DNA of 64,000 nucleotides, from NCBI GenBank assembly GCA_011391495.1, contig JAABQK010000012.1, forward strand, positions 1-64,000, read 5' to 3'. The DNA is from Hydrogenophaga sp. (GTDB lineage Bacteria; Pseudomonadota; Gammaproteobacteria; Burkholderiales; Burkholderiaceae_C). The first letter of the stretch is position 1. Every line of letters starts with the position of its first letter. The notes under the pieces are model-generated. The model worked only from the letters and a program-made list of their open reading frames with translations, did not search any database and was not told the origin of the DNA. Shown one piece after another: positions 17,894 to 26,039 of the stretch. The position numbers were made by a program, and so were the translations under genes.

Positions 17894-18448
17894 TCAGTCT
17901 TTCTTGTCAGTCAGTTCTTGAAGCAGGGCCCGGCCCTCGTGCCAGTCGCCCAGGCCGGATTCGGCGTTGATGTGGCCGCGCTCACCGAGGTCGATGAAGC
18001 GCGAGCCCCAGTCGCTGGCTAGGCCCTGCGCGCGCTCGAAGGTGCAGTAGGGGTCGTTGCGGCTGCCGACCAGGATGCTGGGAAACGGCAGGCGCTGGCG
18101 CACGATGGGTGACCAGCTGGGCAGCAACGGGCGCATCTCTTCCCGCTCGGCGTCGCCGGGAGCGACCAGCAGCGCGCCCTGCACGCGGTGCGTGCTGCGC
18201 GAGACCTGCGCCCAGGCGGCGGTGAGGATGCAGCCCAGGCTGTGGGCGATCAGCACCACCGGCCCGTCGGTGCCGAGGATCACGTCCTCCAGCCGCGCGA
18301 TCCAGTCGCCGCGGCGCGGAGTCATCCAGTCGTGCTGGTCCACCCGACGGTATCCGTGTTGGGCTTCCCAGCGGCTCTGCCAATGGCCGGGCCCGCTGTT
18401 CTGCCAGCCGGGCAGGAGGAGGACGTTCTCAGGTTTCACGTGAAACAA
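17894..18448 (-). CDS. RBBP9/YdeN-type alpha/beta serine hydrolase
   Basis: A 184-residue hydrolase of the RBBP9 family. Visible are the opening LLPGWQNSGPGHWQSRWE, nucleophile motif AHSLGC (Ser near residue 70), the acid in GSRNDPYC near 130, and the histidine in ERGHINAESGLGDW near 158, a complete triad. The physiological ester is unknown. There is no ATG: the start is a TTG at 18448 or a GTG at 18439, and both fall in or at the edge of a parS site (18432-18447), whose bases encode the first residues FHVK. It sits between parA and parB, an arrangement seen in related Burkholderiales. Confidence 0.85.
   Translation of the reverse strand: MFHVKPENVLLLPGWQNSGPGHWQSRWEAQHGYRRVDQHDWMTPRRGDWIARLEDVILGTDGPVVLIAHSLGCILTAAWAQVSRSTHRVQGALLVAPGDAEREEMRPLLPSWSPIVRQRLPFPSILVGSRNDPYCTFERAQGLASDWGSRFIDLGERGHINAESGLGDWHEGRALLQELTDKKD
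18432..18447. other. parS site 1 (at the hydrolase start)
   Basis: GGTTTCACGTGAAACA matches the ParB consensus TGTTTCACGTGAAACA at 15 of 16 positions. It overlaps the start region of the hydrolase gene between parA and parB, so ParB loading could affect expression of hydrolase and parB. Confidence 0.9.
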
Positions 18449-18456
18449 GGCGCCAC

Positions 18457-19227
18457 TCAGCGCTGGCCGAGGCGCGTGACCATTTCGGTGGCGAAGGCCA
18501 CGAAGGCCTGGCTGCCGCGCGCGGATGGATCAAACACCACGCCGGGCAGGCCGTAGCTGGGCGCTTCGGCCAGGCGCACGTTGCGAGGGATCACGGTGTC
18601 GAACACCTTGTCGCCAAAGTGGGCCTTGAGCTGGTCGCTCACCTGCTGCTGCAGGGTGATGCGGGGGTCGAACATGACGCGCAGCAGGCCGATGATCTGC
18701 AGGTCGGGATTGAGGTTGGCGTGCACCTGCTTGATGGTGTTGACCAGGTCGGTCAGTCCTTCGAGCGCGAAGTACTCGCACTGCATGGGCACGATCACGC
18801 CGTGCGCGGCACACAGGCCGTTCAGCGTGAGCATGGAGAGGCTCGGCGGGCAGTCGATCAGCACAAAATCGTAGTCGGCCTCGACCGCGGCGAGGGCGGT
18901 CTTCAGACGTTTTTCGCGCCGCTCCACGTCCACGAGCTCCACCTCGGCACCGGCCAGCTCGCGGTTGGCGCCGAGCACGGTGTAGCCGCACTTCTCGGAC
19001 TGGACCGCCGCCTCGGCCACCGAGGCCGACTCCAGCAGCACGTCGTACACCGAGAGCGCCATGCTGCGCTTGTCCACACCGGAACCCATGGTGGCGTTGC
19101 CCTGCGGGTCCAGATCCACCATCAGCACACGCTGCCCCACCTGGGCCAGGCCGGCCGCGAGGTTGACGGTGGTGGTGGTCTTACCGACGCCACCCTTCTG
19201 ATTGGCCACGCAGAATATCTTCGCCAT
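18457..19227 (-). CDS. parA: Chromosome-partitioning ATPase ParA
   Basis: A 256-residue Walker-type ATPase. The deviant Walker A ANQKGGVGKTTTTVNLA occupies residues 7-23, with motif A' MVDLDPQGNATMG near 36 and Walker B DFVLIDCPPSLSMLT near 118. The short N-terminus lacks the extra DNA-binding domain of plasmid type Ia ParA, marking it as chromosomal Soj type. ParA-ATP coats the nucleoid and pulls ParB-parS complexes. It starts 15 bases after the LysE-family gene stop and is followed after 8 bases by the hydrolase gene, so it is probably transcribed with it and parB. Confidence 0.97.
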   Translation of the reverse strand: MAKIFCVANQKGGVGKTTTTVNLAAGLAQVGQRVLMVDLDPQGNATMGSGVDKRSMALSVYDVLLESASVAEAAVQSEKCGYTVLGANRELAGAEVELVDVERREKRLKTALAAVEADYDFVLIDCPPSLSMLTLNGLCAAHGVIVPMQCEYFALEGLTDLVNTIKQVHANLNPDLQIIGLLRVMFDPRITLQQQVSDQLKAHFGDKVFDTVIPRNVRLAEAPSYGLPGVVFDPSARGSQAFVAFATEMVTRLGQR

Positions 19228-19242
19228 CTGGGGTCCCGGTGC

Positions 19243-19857
19243 TTATTTGGAGATGGCCAGCTTGATGCCGAAGCCGATGAGGAAGACGCCGGCGAGCTTT
19301 TCCAGCGTGCGCCCGATGACCGGGTTGGCGCGCATGCGCTCGGCCAGAAAGTGGGTGAGCAGCACGGCGGTCAGGCCGTAGAGAAAGGTCAGGACCGCGA
19401 CGGTGATGGCCATGGCGCCGAAGGTGAGCAGTCCCTGGTGGCGGGCCGGATCGACGAACAAGGGGAAGAAGGCCATGTAGAACACGATGGCCTTGGGGTT
19501 GAGCAGGGTGATGGTGAGCGCCTGCTGGAAATACTGGCGCGGGCGGATGTTGAGCACCGGTTTGTCGCCGGGTTTGGCGGTGAGCATCTTGAAGCCCAGC
19601 CAGGCCAGGTAGGCGGCACCGAGCCACTGGACGGCACTGAAAGCGGCCGGGTAGGTGGCGAGCAAGGTGGCCACGCCGGCCACGGCCGCCCACATGAGCA
19701 CCTGATCGCCCGCGATCACGCCGAAGGTGGCCGCCAGCCCGCCACGGATGCCGCCCTTGCTGGTGGAGGTGATGAGCGCGAGGTTGCCCGGGCCGGGAAT
19801 GGCCAGGAACAGGACGATGGCGGCGACGAACGCGCCGTAGTCAGCAATGCCGAACAT
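19243..19857 (-). CDS. LysE/RhtB-family amino acid exporter
   Basis: A 204-residue membrane protein with six hydrophobic segments, of the LysE superfamily. The first helix ends in the hallmark FLAIPGPGNLALITSTSKGG near residue 20, and GDQVLMWAAVAGVA follows. Such proteins export homoserine, threonine, leucine or similar amino acids; substrate is not determinable here. Its stop is 15 bases before parA, so it may head the par transcription unit, or a parA promoter may lie within its 3' end. No Shine-Dalgarno of note is seen at the ATG. Confidence 0.88.
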   Translation of the reverse strand: MFGIADYGAFVAAIVLFLAIPGPGNLALITSTSKGGIRGGLAATFGVIAGDQVLMWAAVAGVATLLATYPAAFSAVQWLGAAYLAWLGFKMLTAKPGDKPVLNIRPRQYFQQALTITLLNPKAIVFYMAFFPLFVDPARHQGLLTFGAMAITVAVLTFLYGLTAVLLTHFLAERMRANPVIGRTLEKLAGVFLIGFGIKLAISK

Positions 19858-20351
19858 GGTGGGCTTTCTCTGCGGATGAAAAGGGGAGTTTACGTGAGCG
19901 CTGTTTTTCTTCGACCAGCATTCTGGTTTTCGTGGCGTTTGTTTTCACTCATCCGCTGCTTCTGAGGGGGCTGCGTCGCGTGGCTGGGCTCTGTCCCGCT
20001 CGCGGGCAACCGGGCCTGTGCGCCGCCCTCACCCCGCCAACACCGGGCGGAACCGCTTGCTCTGAGGCAACCGCGAATCGTCCCACCACCCATCCACACG
20101 CCACAGCCCCCTCCACCGATACGACGGCACACCCAAGAGAACGCCAGCGGTGCGCCAGCTTCACTGCCCACAGGACGGTGTCGATGTGCGCGGGCACAGG
20201 CCCCATTCGCGGTTGCCACAGAGTGGGCCAACGATAGCGGCGTTGACGAAGAGACCTCAGCGGACCGGACCGCTCGCCCGCGAGCGTGGGCCGGAGAACG
20301 CGCATGTCGGCACCGGCCTGGCGCGAGGTCAACGAACGAAACGCAGCGAGC
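19858..20351. other. 494-base gene-poor interval with long inverted arms
   Basis: No plausible protein gene. The 5' 80 bases are relatively AT-rich and likely hold the promoter of the minus-strand LysE/par unit. A pair of inverted 19-base arms (20060-20078 and 20205-20223) is described separately. The segment follows rsmG, whose stop is at 20352. Confidence 0.5.
20060..20223. repeat. 164-bp unit bounded by 19-bp inverted repeats
   Basis: The left arm at 20060-20078 and the reverse complement of the right arm at 20205-20223 agree at 18 of 19 positions (CTCTGAGGCAACCGCGAAT versus CTCTGTGGCAACCGCGAAT). The 126-base centre has no open frame of interest. This could be a small non-autonomous element, a large RNA stem-loop, or a remnant; no target-site duplication was recognised. 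Confidence 0.45.
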
Positions 20352-20999
20352 TCAGTCAGTAGGCCGAAGCCAGACGATGCAACGCTCGGCATCCAGCCCC
20401 GGCACCACCAACTGTTCCACGTGAAACACCGACACCGAAGCGGGCAGTGCAGCGATCTCGTCCGCCGGGTGTTTGCCTTTCATGGCCATCCACAGCGCAT
20501 CCGGCTTCAGCGCCGAACGCGACCAGTGGGTGAAGTCCGCCAGCGAGGCAAAGGCGCGGGAGCAGACCACGTCGAAGCCGCCACCCTCCTCCGCTTTCAG
20601 GCTTTCCACCCGCGCATGGATGCCGCGCAGGTTCGGCAGTTTCAGCCCAGCCGCCGCGTGCTGGATGAACGCCGCCTTCTTGCCCACCGTGTCCACACAG
20701 CTCACCTCGATCTGCGGGCAGGTGATGGCGATCACCACGCCGGGCAGACCGCCACCCGAACCCACGTCCAGCAACCGGATCGGCTGCCCACCGGTCTGGC
20801 GCAGCAGCGGTGGAACAGCCGCCAGGCTGTCCAGCAGGTGGTGCGTCACCATCTCTTCGGGCAGGCGCACGGCGGTCAGGTTGTAGACCTTGTTCCACTT
20901 CTGCAGCAAGGCCAGGTAGTCCAGCAAACGGCTCACCTGCTCGTCGCTCAGGCTCAAACCGAGTGCCTGCAACCCGGCGATCAACACGTCCCGGCTCAT
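20352..20999 (-). CDS. rsmG: 16S rRNA (guanine-N7)-methyltransferase RsmG
   Basis: A 215-residue SAM-dependent enzyme (formerly GidB) methylating G527 of 16S rRNA; its loss gives low-level streptomycin resistance. The SAM motif [17 protein letters not shown] is near residue 71, preceded by [19 protein letters not shown] near 40. Its ATG overlaps the mnmG stop in an ATGA, so translation is coupled. A parS-type sequence lies inside the gene near its 3' end and encodes FHVE. Confidence 0.97.
   Translation of the reverse strand: MSRDVLIAGLQALGLSLSDEQVSRLLDYLALLQKWNKVYNLTAVRLPEEMVTHHLLDSLAAVPPLLRQTGGQPIRLLDVGSGGGLPGVVIAITCPQIEVSCVDTVGKKAAFIQHAAAGLKLPNLRGIHARVESLKAEEGGGFDVVCSRAFASLADFTHWSRSALKPDALWMAMKGKHPADEIAALPASVSVFHVEQLVVPGLDAERCIVWLRPTD
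20413..20428. other. parS site 2 (inside rsmG)
   Basis: TGTTCCACGTGAAACA fits the degenerate consensus TGTTNCACGTGAAACA exactly. It lies in the 3' coding part of rsmG. Confidence 0.9.
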
Positions 21000-22966
21000 A
21001 CGGTGGCGCCTTCCACCGCCACCGTGGCAAAGCCCTTGAAGCCGCCCTTCTTCAGGTGGATCAACAACAAGGAGATACTGGCCGGGGTGATGCCCGAGAT
21101 GCGCGAGGCCTGGCCCAGCGTTTCGGGCCGGTGCTTCGCCAGCTTCTGCCGCGCCTCGAACGAGAGCGCCGCGACCTGCAGGTAGTCCAGATCGGCCGGC
21201 AGCTTCAGGCCTTCGTAGTGCGATGCCCGCTCCACCTCGTGTTTCTGGCGGTCGATGTAGCCCGAGTACTTGGCGGCGATCTCCACCTGCTCCACCACCG
21301 GCTGCAGCAGATCGCCCAGCGTTTCACGTGAAACATCGGGGTTCACGTATTTGCCCGCATCCATGCCCACCAGGTCGGCGTAGCCGACGGCCGGCCGGCG
21401 CAGCAGGTCGAACAGGTTGTGCTCGTGTTCGATCGCCTTGCCCAGCACCCGCTCGCTCTCCGCCGCCGGCAAGTTGCGCGGGTTCACCCAGGTGGACTTG
21501 AGGCGCTCGGTCTCCCGCGCCACCACGTCGCGCTTGCGGCTGAAAGCCTCCCAGCGCGCGTCGTCCACCAGGCCCATCTGGCGCCCGGCTTCGGTCAGGC
21601 GCATGTCGGCGTTGTCTTCACGCAGCTGCAGGCGGAACTCGGCCCGGCTGGTGAACATGCGGTAGGGCTCGGTCACGCCCTGCGTCACCAGATCGTCCAC
21701 CAGCACGCCCAGGTAGGCCTCGTCGCGCCCGGGCAGCCAGGGCGCTTCGCCCTTCACCTGCAGCGCGGCATTCAGCCCGGCGAACAGGCCCTGAGCGGCG
21801 GCCTCTTCGTAGCCGGTGGTGCCGTTGATCTGTCCGGCGAAGAACAGGCCAGCGATCTGTTTGGTCTCGAAACTGCTCTTGAGGGATCGCGGGTCGAAGT
21901 AGTCGTACTCGATGGCGTATCCCGGGCGCAGGATGTGCGCGTTTTCCAGCCCCGGCATGCTGCGCACCAGCGCGTACTGGATGTCGAACGGCAGGCTGGT
22001 GGAGATGCCGTTGGGGTAGACCTCGTGCGTGGTCAGGCCCTCGGGCTCCAGGAAGATCTGGTGGCTGTCCTTGTCGGCAAAGCGGTTGATCTTGTCTTCC
22101 ACGCTCGGGCAGTAGCGCGGGCCCACGCCCTCGATCTTGCCGGTGAACATGGGGCTGCGGTCAAAACCGCTGCGGATGATCTCGTGCGTGCGCAGGTTGG
22201 TGTGGGTGATCCAGCACGGCACCTGCCTGGGGTGCGCAACCGATTGCCCCATGAAACTGAACACCGGCACCGGCTGGTCCGGGTTCATGCCGCCGGGCAC
22301 GCCGTCGCCGGGCTGCTCCTGGCACTTGGCATAGTCGATGCTGCGGCCATCGAGCCGCGGCGGCGTGCCGGTCTTCAGACGACCCTGCGGCAGCTTGAGC
22401 TCCTTCAACCGTGCCGACAGGCTGACCGCCGGCGGATCGCCCGCACGGCCGGCCGCGTAGTTGTTCAGGCCGACGTGGATCTTGCCATCCAGGAAAGTGC
22501 CCGCCGTCAGCACCACCGTGCGGCTGCGGAATTTGATGCCGACCTGCGTGACGGCGCCGACCACCCGGTCGCCGTCCACCATCAGGTCGTCCACCGCCTG
22601 CTGGAACAGCCAGAGGTTCGGCTGGTTCTCCAGCATGCGGCGGATGGCGGCCTTGTAGAGAATGCGGTCGGCCTGGGCGCGCGTGGCACGCACGGCCGGG
22701 CCCTTGCTGCTGTTCAGGATGCGGAACTGGATGCCGCCTTCGTCCGTGGCCAGCGCCATGGCGCCGCCCAGCGCATCCACCTCTTTCACCAGGTGTCCCT
22801 TGCCGATACCGCCGATGCTCGGGTTGCAGCTCATCTGGCCCAGCGTCTCGATGTTGTGCGTGAGCAGCAGCGTGGCGCAGCCCATGCGCGCGGCGGCGAG
22901 CGCGGCCTCGGTGCCGGCGTGGCCGCCGCCGACGACGATGACGTCAAATTCCTGTGGGTACAACAT
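20996..22966 (-). CDS. mnmG: tRNA uridine-5-carboxymethylaminomethyl modification enzyme MnmG
   Basis: A 656-residue FAD enzyme (formerly GidA) that with MnmE installs cmnm5 at U34 of several tRNAs. Seen are the dinucleotide fold [19 protein letters not shown] at residues ~11-29, [18 protein letters not shown] near 45, and the C-terminal helical domain with [16 protein letters not shown] near 630. Length is normal. GGAG lies upstream of the ATG. It leads the mnmG-rsmG unit; a perfect parS site lies 57 bases upstream of the ATG and another lies inside the gene. Confidence 0.98.
   Translation of the reverse strand: MLYPQEFDVIVVGGGHAGTEAALAAARMGCATLLLTHNIETLGQMSCNPSIGGIGKGHLVKEVDALGGAMALATDEGGIQFRILNSSKGPAVRATRAQADRILYKAAIRRMLENQPNLWLFQQAVDDLMVDGDRVVGAVTQVGIKFRSRTVVLTAGTFLDGKIHVGLNNYAAGRAGDPPAVSLSARLKELKLPQGRLKTGTPPRLDGRSIDYAKCQEQPGDGVPGGMNPDQPVPVFSFMGQSVAHPRQVPCWITHTNLRTHEIIRSGFDRSPMFTGKIEGVGPRYCPSVEDKINRFADKDSHQIFLEPEGLTTHEVYPNGISTSLPFDIQYALVRSMPGLENAHILRPGYAIEYDYFDPRSLKSSFETKQIAGLFFAGQINGTTGYEEAAAQGLFAGLNAALQVKGEAPWLPGRDEAYLGVLVDDLVTQGVTEPYRMFTSRAEFRLQLREDNADMRLTEAGRQMGLVDDARWEAFSRKRDVVARETERLKSTWVNPRNLPAAESERVLGKAIEHEHNLFDLLRRPAVGYADLVGMDAGKYVNPDVSRETLGDLLQPVVEQVEIAAKYSGYIDRQKHEVERASHYEGLKLPADLDYLQVAALSFEARQKLAKHRPETLGQASRISGITPASISLLLIHLKKGGFKGFATVAVEGATV
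21321..21336. other. parS site 3 (inside mnmG)
   Basis: CGTTTCACGTGAAACA matches the ParB consensus at 15 of 16 positions and lies within mnmG, where it encodes part of DVSRET. Confidence 0.9.
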
Positions 22967-23022
22967 GGCGAATGCTCCAGAGGCCCGCCCAGGGAGCGGT
23001 GCCCGACAATGCGGGAATGCGG

Positions 23023-23038
23023 TGTTTCACGTGAAACA
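23023..23038. other. parS site 4 (upstream of mnmG, perfect)
   Basis: TGTTTCACGTGAAACA is a perfect 16-bp match, and the palindrome extends to 20 bp (23021-23040). It lies in the intergenic region between divergent mnmG and the FMN reductase gene and may overlap the mnmG promoter. Confidence 0.95.
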
Positions 23039-23154
23039 CCTGCCGCCAGCGGCCTGCCATGGCGCGGCGAACAACCCGCAATTGTCCCACGCGAGCCCCC
23101 GTGACGTGAGACCGGCCCGCAATGACGCACCGGTTCATGGGCCACAATGAACAG

Positions 23155-23745
23155 ATGACCACACCCATCCCCCTCCTCGTTTTCGCGGGCAGCACACGCG
23201 CCCAGTCATGGAACCGCCAACTGGCGGGCGCCGTCGCCGACATCGCCGCCGCCGAAGGTGCCCAGGTCACCCGGCTCGAACTGGCCGACTTCGACGTGCC
23301 CCTCTACAACGCCGACCTGGAAGCCACAGGCACACCGGCCGACGTGGTCCGCTTGAAGGAAATCTTCCACGCGCACCCGGCCTGGCTGATCTGCTCGCCC
23401 GAGTACAACGGCAGCTACACCGCCCTGCTGAAGAACACCATCGACTGGGTGTCCAGCCCCGTCAAGGGCGACCCGCTCTGGGCCAGTGGCAGCAAGCCAT
23501 TCGCCGGCAAGGTGGTGGGCTTGCTCTCAGCTTCGCCCGGCGCACTGGGCGGCCTGCGCAGCCTGTCCCACCTGACACCGCTGCTGATGAACCTGCAGTG
23601 CTGGGTGGCGCCGCGCCAGTTCGCCCTGGCCAAGGCGCACGAAGCGTTCGACCCCGATGGTCAGCTGTCCGTGGAGGCCAGCCGCACCCAGGCTCACGCC
23701 GTGGTGGAACAGGTGCTCTGGGCTGCCCGACAGTTCCAGAGATGA
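23155..23745 (+). CDS. NADPH-dependent FMN reductase (flavodoxin-like)
   Basis: About 196 residues, of the NAD(P)H:FMN reductase/azoreductase-like family. The phosphate loop [18 protein letters not shown] at the N-terminus and [20 protein letters not shown] near residue 80 are diagnostic for binding FMN. It likely reduces flavins, quinones or chromate in the cytoplasm; the physiological acceptor is not known. The ATG at 23155 begins directly before the first strand; ATGs at 23137 and 23122 are in frame. A CACAAT lies 6 bases before 23155 without a Shine-Dalgarno. The stop overlaps the next gene's start. Confidence 0.88.
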   Translation: MTTPIPLLVFAGSTRAQSWNRQLAGAVADIAAAEGAQVTRLELADFDVPLYNADLEATGTPADVVRLKEIFHAHPAWLICSPEYNGSYTALLKNTIDWVSSPVKGDPLWASGSKPFAGKVVGLLSASPGALGGLRSLSHLTPLLMNLQCWVAPRQFALAKAHEAFDPDGQLSVEASRTQAHAVVEQVLWAARQFQR

Positions 23746-23996
23746 ACTGCCGCCCGGGCTGCGCCGCCTGCTGTATCGCTCCGTCCATCAGCAGCCCGCT
23801 CCCCGGCCTGCCCCACGGAAAACCGGCGAACGTGCCTTGCCCGCACCTGGACGAGGCGCTGCGCTGCCGCCTGTTCGGCCGGCCCGAGCGGCCCGCGGTG
23901 TGCGGTTCGCTGCCGCCCAGTGCCGAGATGTGCGGCGACACACGCGAACACGCACTGCATTTCCTGGAGCGCCTGGAACAAGCCACACGCCCATGA
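23742..23996 (+). CDS. YkgJ-family cysteine cluster protein
   Basis: An 84-residue protein with the N-terminal metal-binding pattern [15 protein letters not shown], then [20 protein letters not shown], typical of the YkgJ (UPF0153) zinc/iron-chelating family. The ATG overlaps the stop of the FMN reductase (ATGA at 23742-23745), indicating translational coupling. Function is not established; pairing with a flavin reductase suggests a redox or metal role, which is inference. Confidence 0.85.
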   Translation: MNCRPGCAACCIAPSISSPLPGLPHGKPANVPCPHLDEALRCRLFGRPERPAVCGSLPPSAEMCGDTREHALHFLERLEQATRP

Positions 23997-24020
23997 AAAG
24001 GCCCGCACTTGCGGGCCTTT
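23997..24020. terminator. Bidirectional terminator
   Basis: A perfect 10-bp stem AAAGGCCCGC-ACTT-GCGGGCCTTT with A/T flanks on both sides, one base past the YkgJ stop. Its symmetry would stop transcription from either direction. Confidence 0.85.
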
Positions 24021-24071
24021 AAAAATGACAAAGTGAAGCAAGCCTCTCCGGAGGCGCGTGCATTCATCCAG

Positions 24072-24151
24072 CACACGCCAAGGATCCGGCTCCGCCGGTC
24101 CAAGGGCGTGGTCCCCCCTCCGGGGGGAAGCCGCCAAGCGGCGCAGGGGGC
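24072..24151. repeat. Dispersed intergenic repeat, copy 1
   Basis: GC-rich element of nested hairpins: a CCGGCTCCGCCGG arm, a CCCCCTCCGGGGGG stem, then AAGCCGCCAAGCGGCGCAGG. It ends directly at the yceI stop. Similar sequences recur at seven other intergenic positions in this window. Confidence 0.7.
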
Positions 24152-24718
24152 TTACTGCTTCACGCCTTCCACCTGCACCACCAGGCGCACGTTCTTCGGG
24201 AAGCCCCAGTCCACGCCGTAGTTCACGCCGAAGGCGGTGCGGTCGATGGTGGCTTCAAAGTCGCCGCCGCAGACTTCGCGCTTGAGCATGGGGCTCTCGT
24301 AGCAGGCGAACTGGTTGGCTTTCAAGGTCACGGGCTGGGTCTTGCCCAGCAGCGTCAGGTTGCCCTGGACGGCGCTGACCTTGTCGCCGTTGAACTGGAA
24401 CTGGGTGGACACGAAACGCGCCTTGGGGAATTTCTCGGCGTTCAGGATGTCTGCGCTCTGCAGGTGCGCGTCGAACTTGGGCGTGCCGGTGTTCACCGAG
24501 GCCACGTCGAAGCTGATGTCCACGCTGCCGGTCTTGGCCGCCTTGTCGAAGCTGATCTTGCCTTCCTTCTTGTCGAAACGGCCGCGGTTGACGCTGGCGC
24601 CGAAGTGCCCGATCTCGAAGGTGGCGAAGGTGTGCGTCGGGTCGATCGCGTAGTCGGCGGCAAAGGCGCCGGTGGACAGGGTGGCCGCAGCGGCCAGCAG
24701 GGACAGGGATTTGCGCAT
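24152..24718 (-). CDS. YceI family periplasmic protein
   Basis: A 188-residue secreted lipocalin-like protein. A signal peptide (MRKSLSLLAAAATLSTGAFAAD) is followed by the family opening YAIDPTHTFATFEIGHFG and the FDKKEGKISFDKAAKTGS and GVNYGVDWGFPKNVRLVVQ segments. YceI proteins bind polyisoprenoids, often the octaprenyl tail of ubiquinone. It is the third gene of a cytochrome b561-YceI-YceI unit, a common arrangement suggesting quinone handling in the periplasm. Two cysteines (in FACYESP and EVCGGD) could pair. Confidence 0.92.
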   Translation of the reverse strand: MRKSLSLLAAAATLSTGAFAADYAIDPTHTFATFEIGHFGASVNRGRFDKKEGKISFDKAAKTGSVDISFDVASVNTGTPKFDAHLQSADILNAEKFPKARFVSTQFQFNGDKVSAVQGNLTLLGKTQPVTLKANQFACYESPMLKREVCGGDFEATIDRTAFGVNYGVDWGFPKNVRLVVQVEGVKQ

Positions 24719-24764
24719 GGTTGAACTCCTCAGTTCGGGTGGATGAAAAAGAAAACGGAACGGA

Positions 24765-25333
24765 TCACAGCTTGGGCACGCCGGTGAGGGCGATCTTGAA
24801 CTTCACTTGCACTTCGTCGGCCACCATCGAGGTGTCGGCCCATTCCTTCTCGCCGATGCGGAAGGACAGGCGCTTGATCGGAAAAGCGCCGCTGGCGGTG
24901 GTGGCGGCACCGTTCTGCACCAGCGTGACAGGCACGACCACGTCGCTGCTCACACCTTTGATGCTCAGCTTGCCGGCAACCTCGAACTTCGTCGCATCGA
25001 TGCGCTTGATGGTGCTGGACTGGAACGTGGCTTTGGGAAAGGCGGCCACGTTGAACCACAGGGGCTTGACCAGTTCGGCATTGGCCTCGCGGCTGATGTC
25101 GGCACTGCCCGTGTCCACAGTGAAGGCGATCTTGCTCGTGGCGAGCTTGGCCGGATCAAACGCCACTTGGGCGCTGAAGCTCTTGAACCTGCCGTCCACC
25201 GGCACACCCATCTGGCGGCTGGTGAACGCGATCTCGCTCTGGGCGGGCACGATCTGCTGCTGGGCCTGGGCAGCCAGCGGAGCCAAGGCGGCAGCGACCA
25301 GGACAGGGACAGGGACAGAAAAAGGTTGTTCAT
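24765..25333 (-). pseudogene. YceI family protein, frameshifted in the signal peptide
   Basis: The body is an intact YceI domain (IVPAQSEIAFTSRQMGVPVD through FKIALTGVPKL), but the only well-placed start, ATG at 25333 with a good Shine-Dalgarno (GGAGT) behind it, is in another frame. The ATG frame reads into a T-run (five bases at 25319-25323); one additional T would give a signal peptide beginning MNNLFSVPVPVLVAAALAP, ending AQA, joined to the domain and totalling 189 residues. So a single-base deletion in a homopolymer has occurred, either in the organism or as a sequencing error. The gene is between cytochrome b561 and the first yceI. Confidence 0.75.
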
Positions 25334-25353
25334 GAGAGGACTCCTGAAAAAGA

Positions 25354-25911
25354 TCAACCGCGGCCCACGCCCATGCGGGCCAGCAAGCCGTCGCGGTCAA
25401 TGAAGTGGTGCTTGAGGGCACCGGCCACGTGCAACAGCACCAGCGCCGCCATGGCAAAGGCCGACAGCCTGTGCAGGGGCTTGAGCGCATCGGCCAGGGT
25501 TTCGCTCACCGGCACGAAGTCCGGCAGCGGCCAGAGACCGAACAGCACGATGGGAAAGCCCGCGGCCGAACTGTAGGCCCAGCCCAGCAGCGGCGTGGCG
25601 AAAAACAGGACGTACAAACCGGCATGGGTCCCGTGGTGCGCCCAGCGCTGCCAGACCGGCATACCCTGTTCGATGTGGGCCGGCAGCGCCGGCGGACGGT
25701 GCATCAGACGCCACAGCAGGCGGACGGAAGAGAGAGTGAGCACCAACACGCCTGCCCACTTGTGCCAGCTGTACAGCTGCAGACGCTGGGGCGAAAACGG
25801 CAGGTCGGCCATGTACAACCCCACGCCGAACAGGCCCACCAGCGCCAGCGCCAGCAGCCAGTGCAAGGCACGTGCGACGGGATGGTAAGCGGGCGAGGAA
25901 GATCCGGACAT
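25354..25911 (-). CDS. Cytochrome b561 family protein
   Basis: A 185-residue inner-membrane diheme cytochrome with four transmembrane helices. Candidate heme ligands are histidines in ARALHWLLALAL (residue ~17), LYSWHKWAGVLVL (~50), and later LKPLHRLSAFAM and VLLHVAGALKHHF. These proteins transfer electrons between quinol and a periplasmic acceptor such as superoxide. It leads an operon with two yceI genes, 20 bases before the first. It is divergent from a Crp/Fnr-type regulator across 128 bases, which may control it. Confidence 0.92.
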   Translation of the reverse strand: MSGSSSPAYHPVARALHWLLALALVGLFGVGLYMADLPFSPQRLQLYSWHKWAGVLVLTLSSVRLLWRLMHRPPALPAHIEQGMPVWQRWAHHGTHAGLYVLFFATPLLGWAYSSAAGFPIVLFGLWPLPDFVPVSETLADALKPLHRLSAFAMAALVLLHVAGALKHHFIDRDGLLARMGVGRG

Positions 25912-25979
25912 GGAAGAAGTGTAGGAAGGCCACAGCCTGCGAGGGGTGAAAGCGCTTGAAGCCAGGATTCAAATTCTTT

Positions 25980-26002
25980 GAATGAACTGGCGCCATTCAT
26001 TC
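25980..26002. promoter_or_regulatory. Inverted repeat in the b561/regulator divergent promoter
   Basis: GAATGA...TCATTC with 11 bases between and a TGGCGCCA palindrome at the centre. Just upstream TTCAAATTCTTTGAA (25969-25983) is a second small palindrome. Either could be an operator shared by the cytochrome b561 operon and the Crp/Fnr-type gene. Confidence 0.35.
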
Positions 26003-26039
26003 GACTCCCAGTCGTCAACCCGAACCCTACAATCGGCCC

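Noticed and set aside
25301..25318. Three GGACAG units as the cause of the YceI frameshift
   Set aside because: The unit is 6 bases, so gain or loss keeps the frame; only the adjacent run of five A/T bases can explain the one-base shift.
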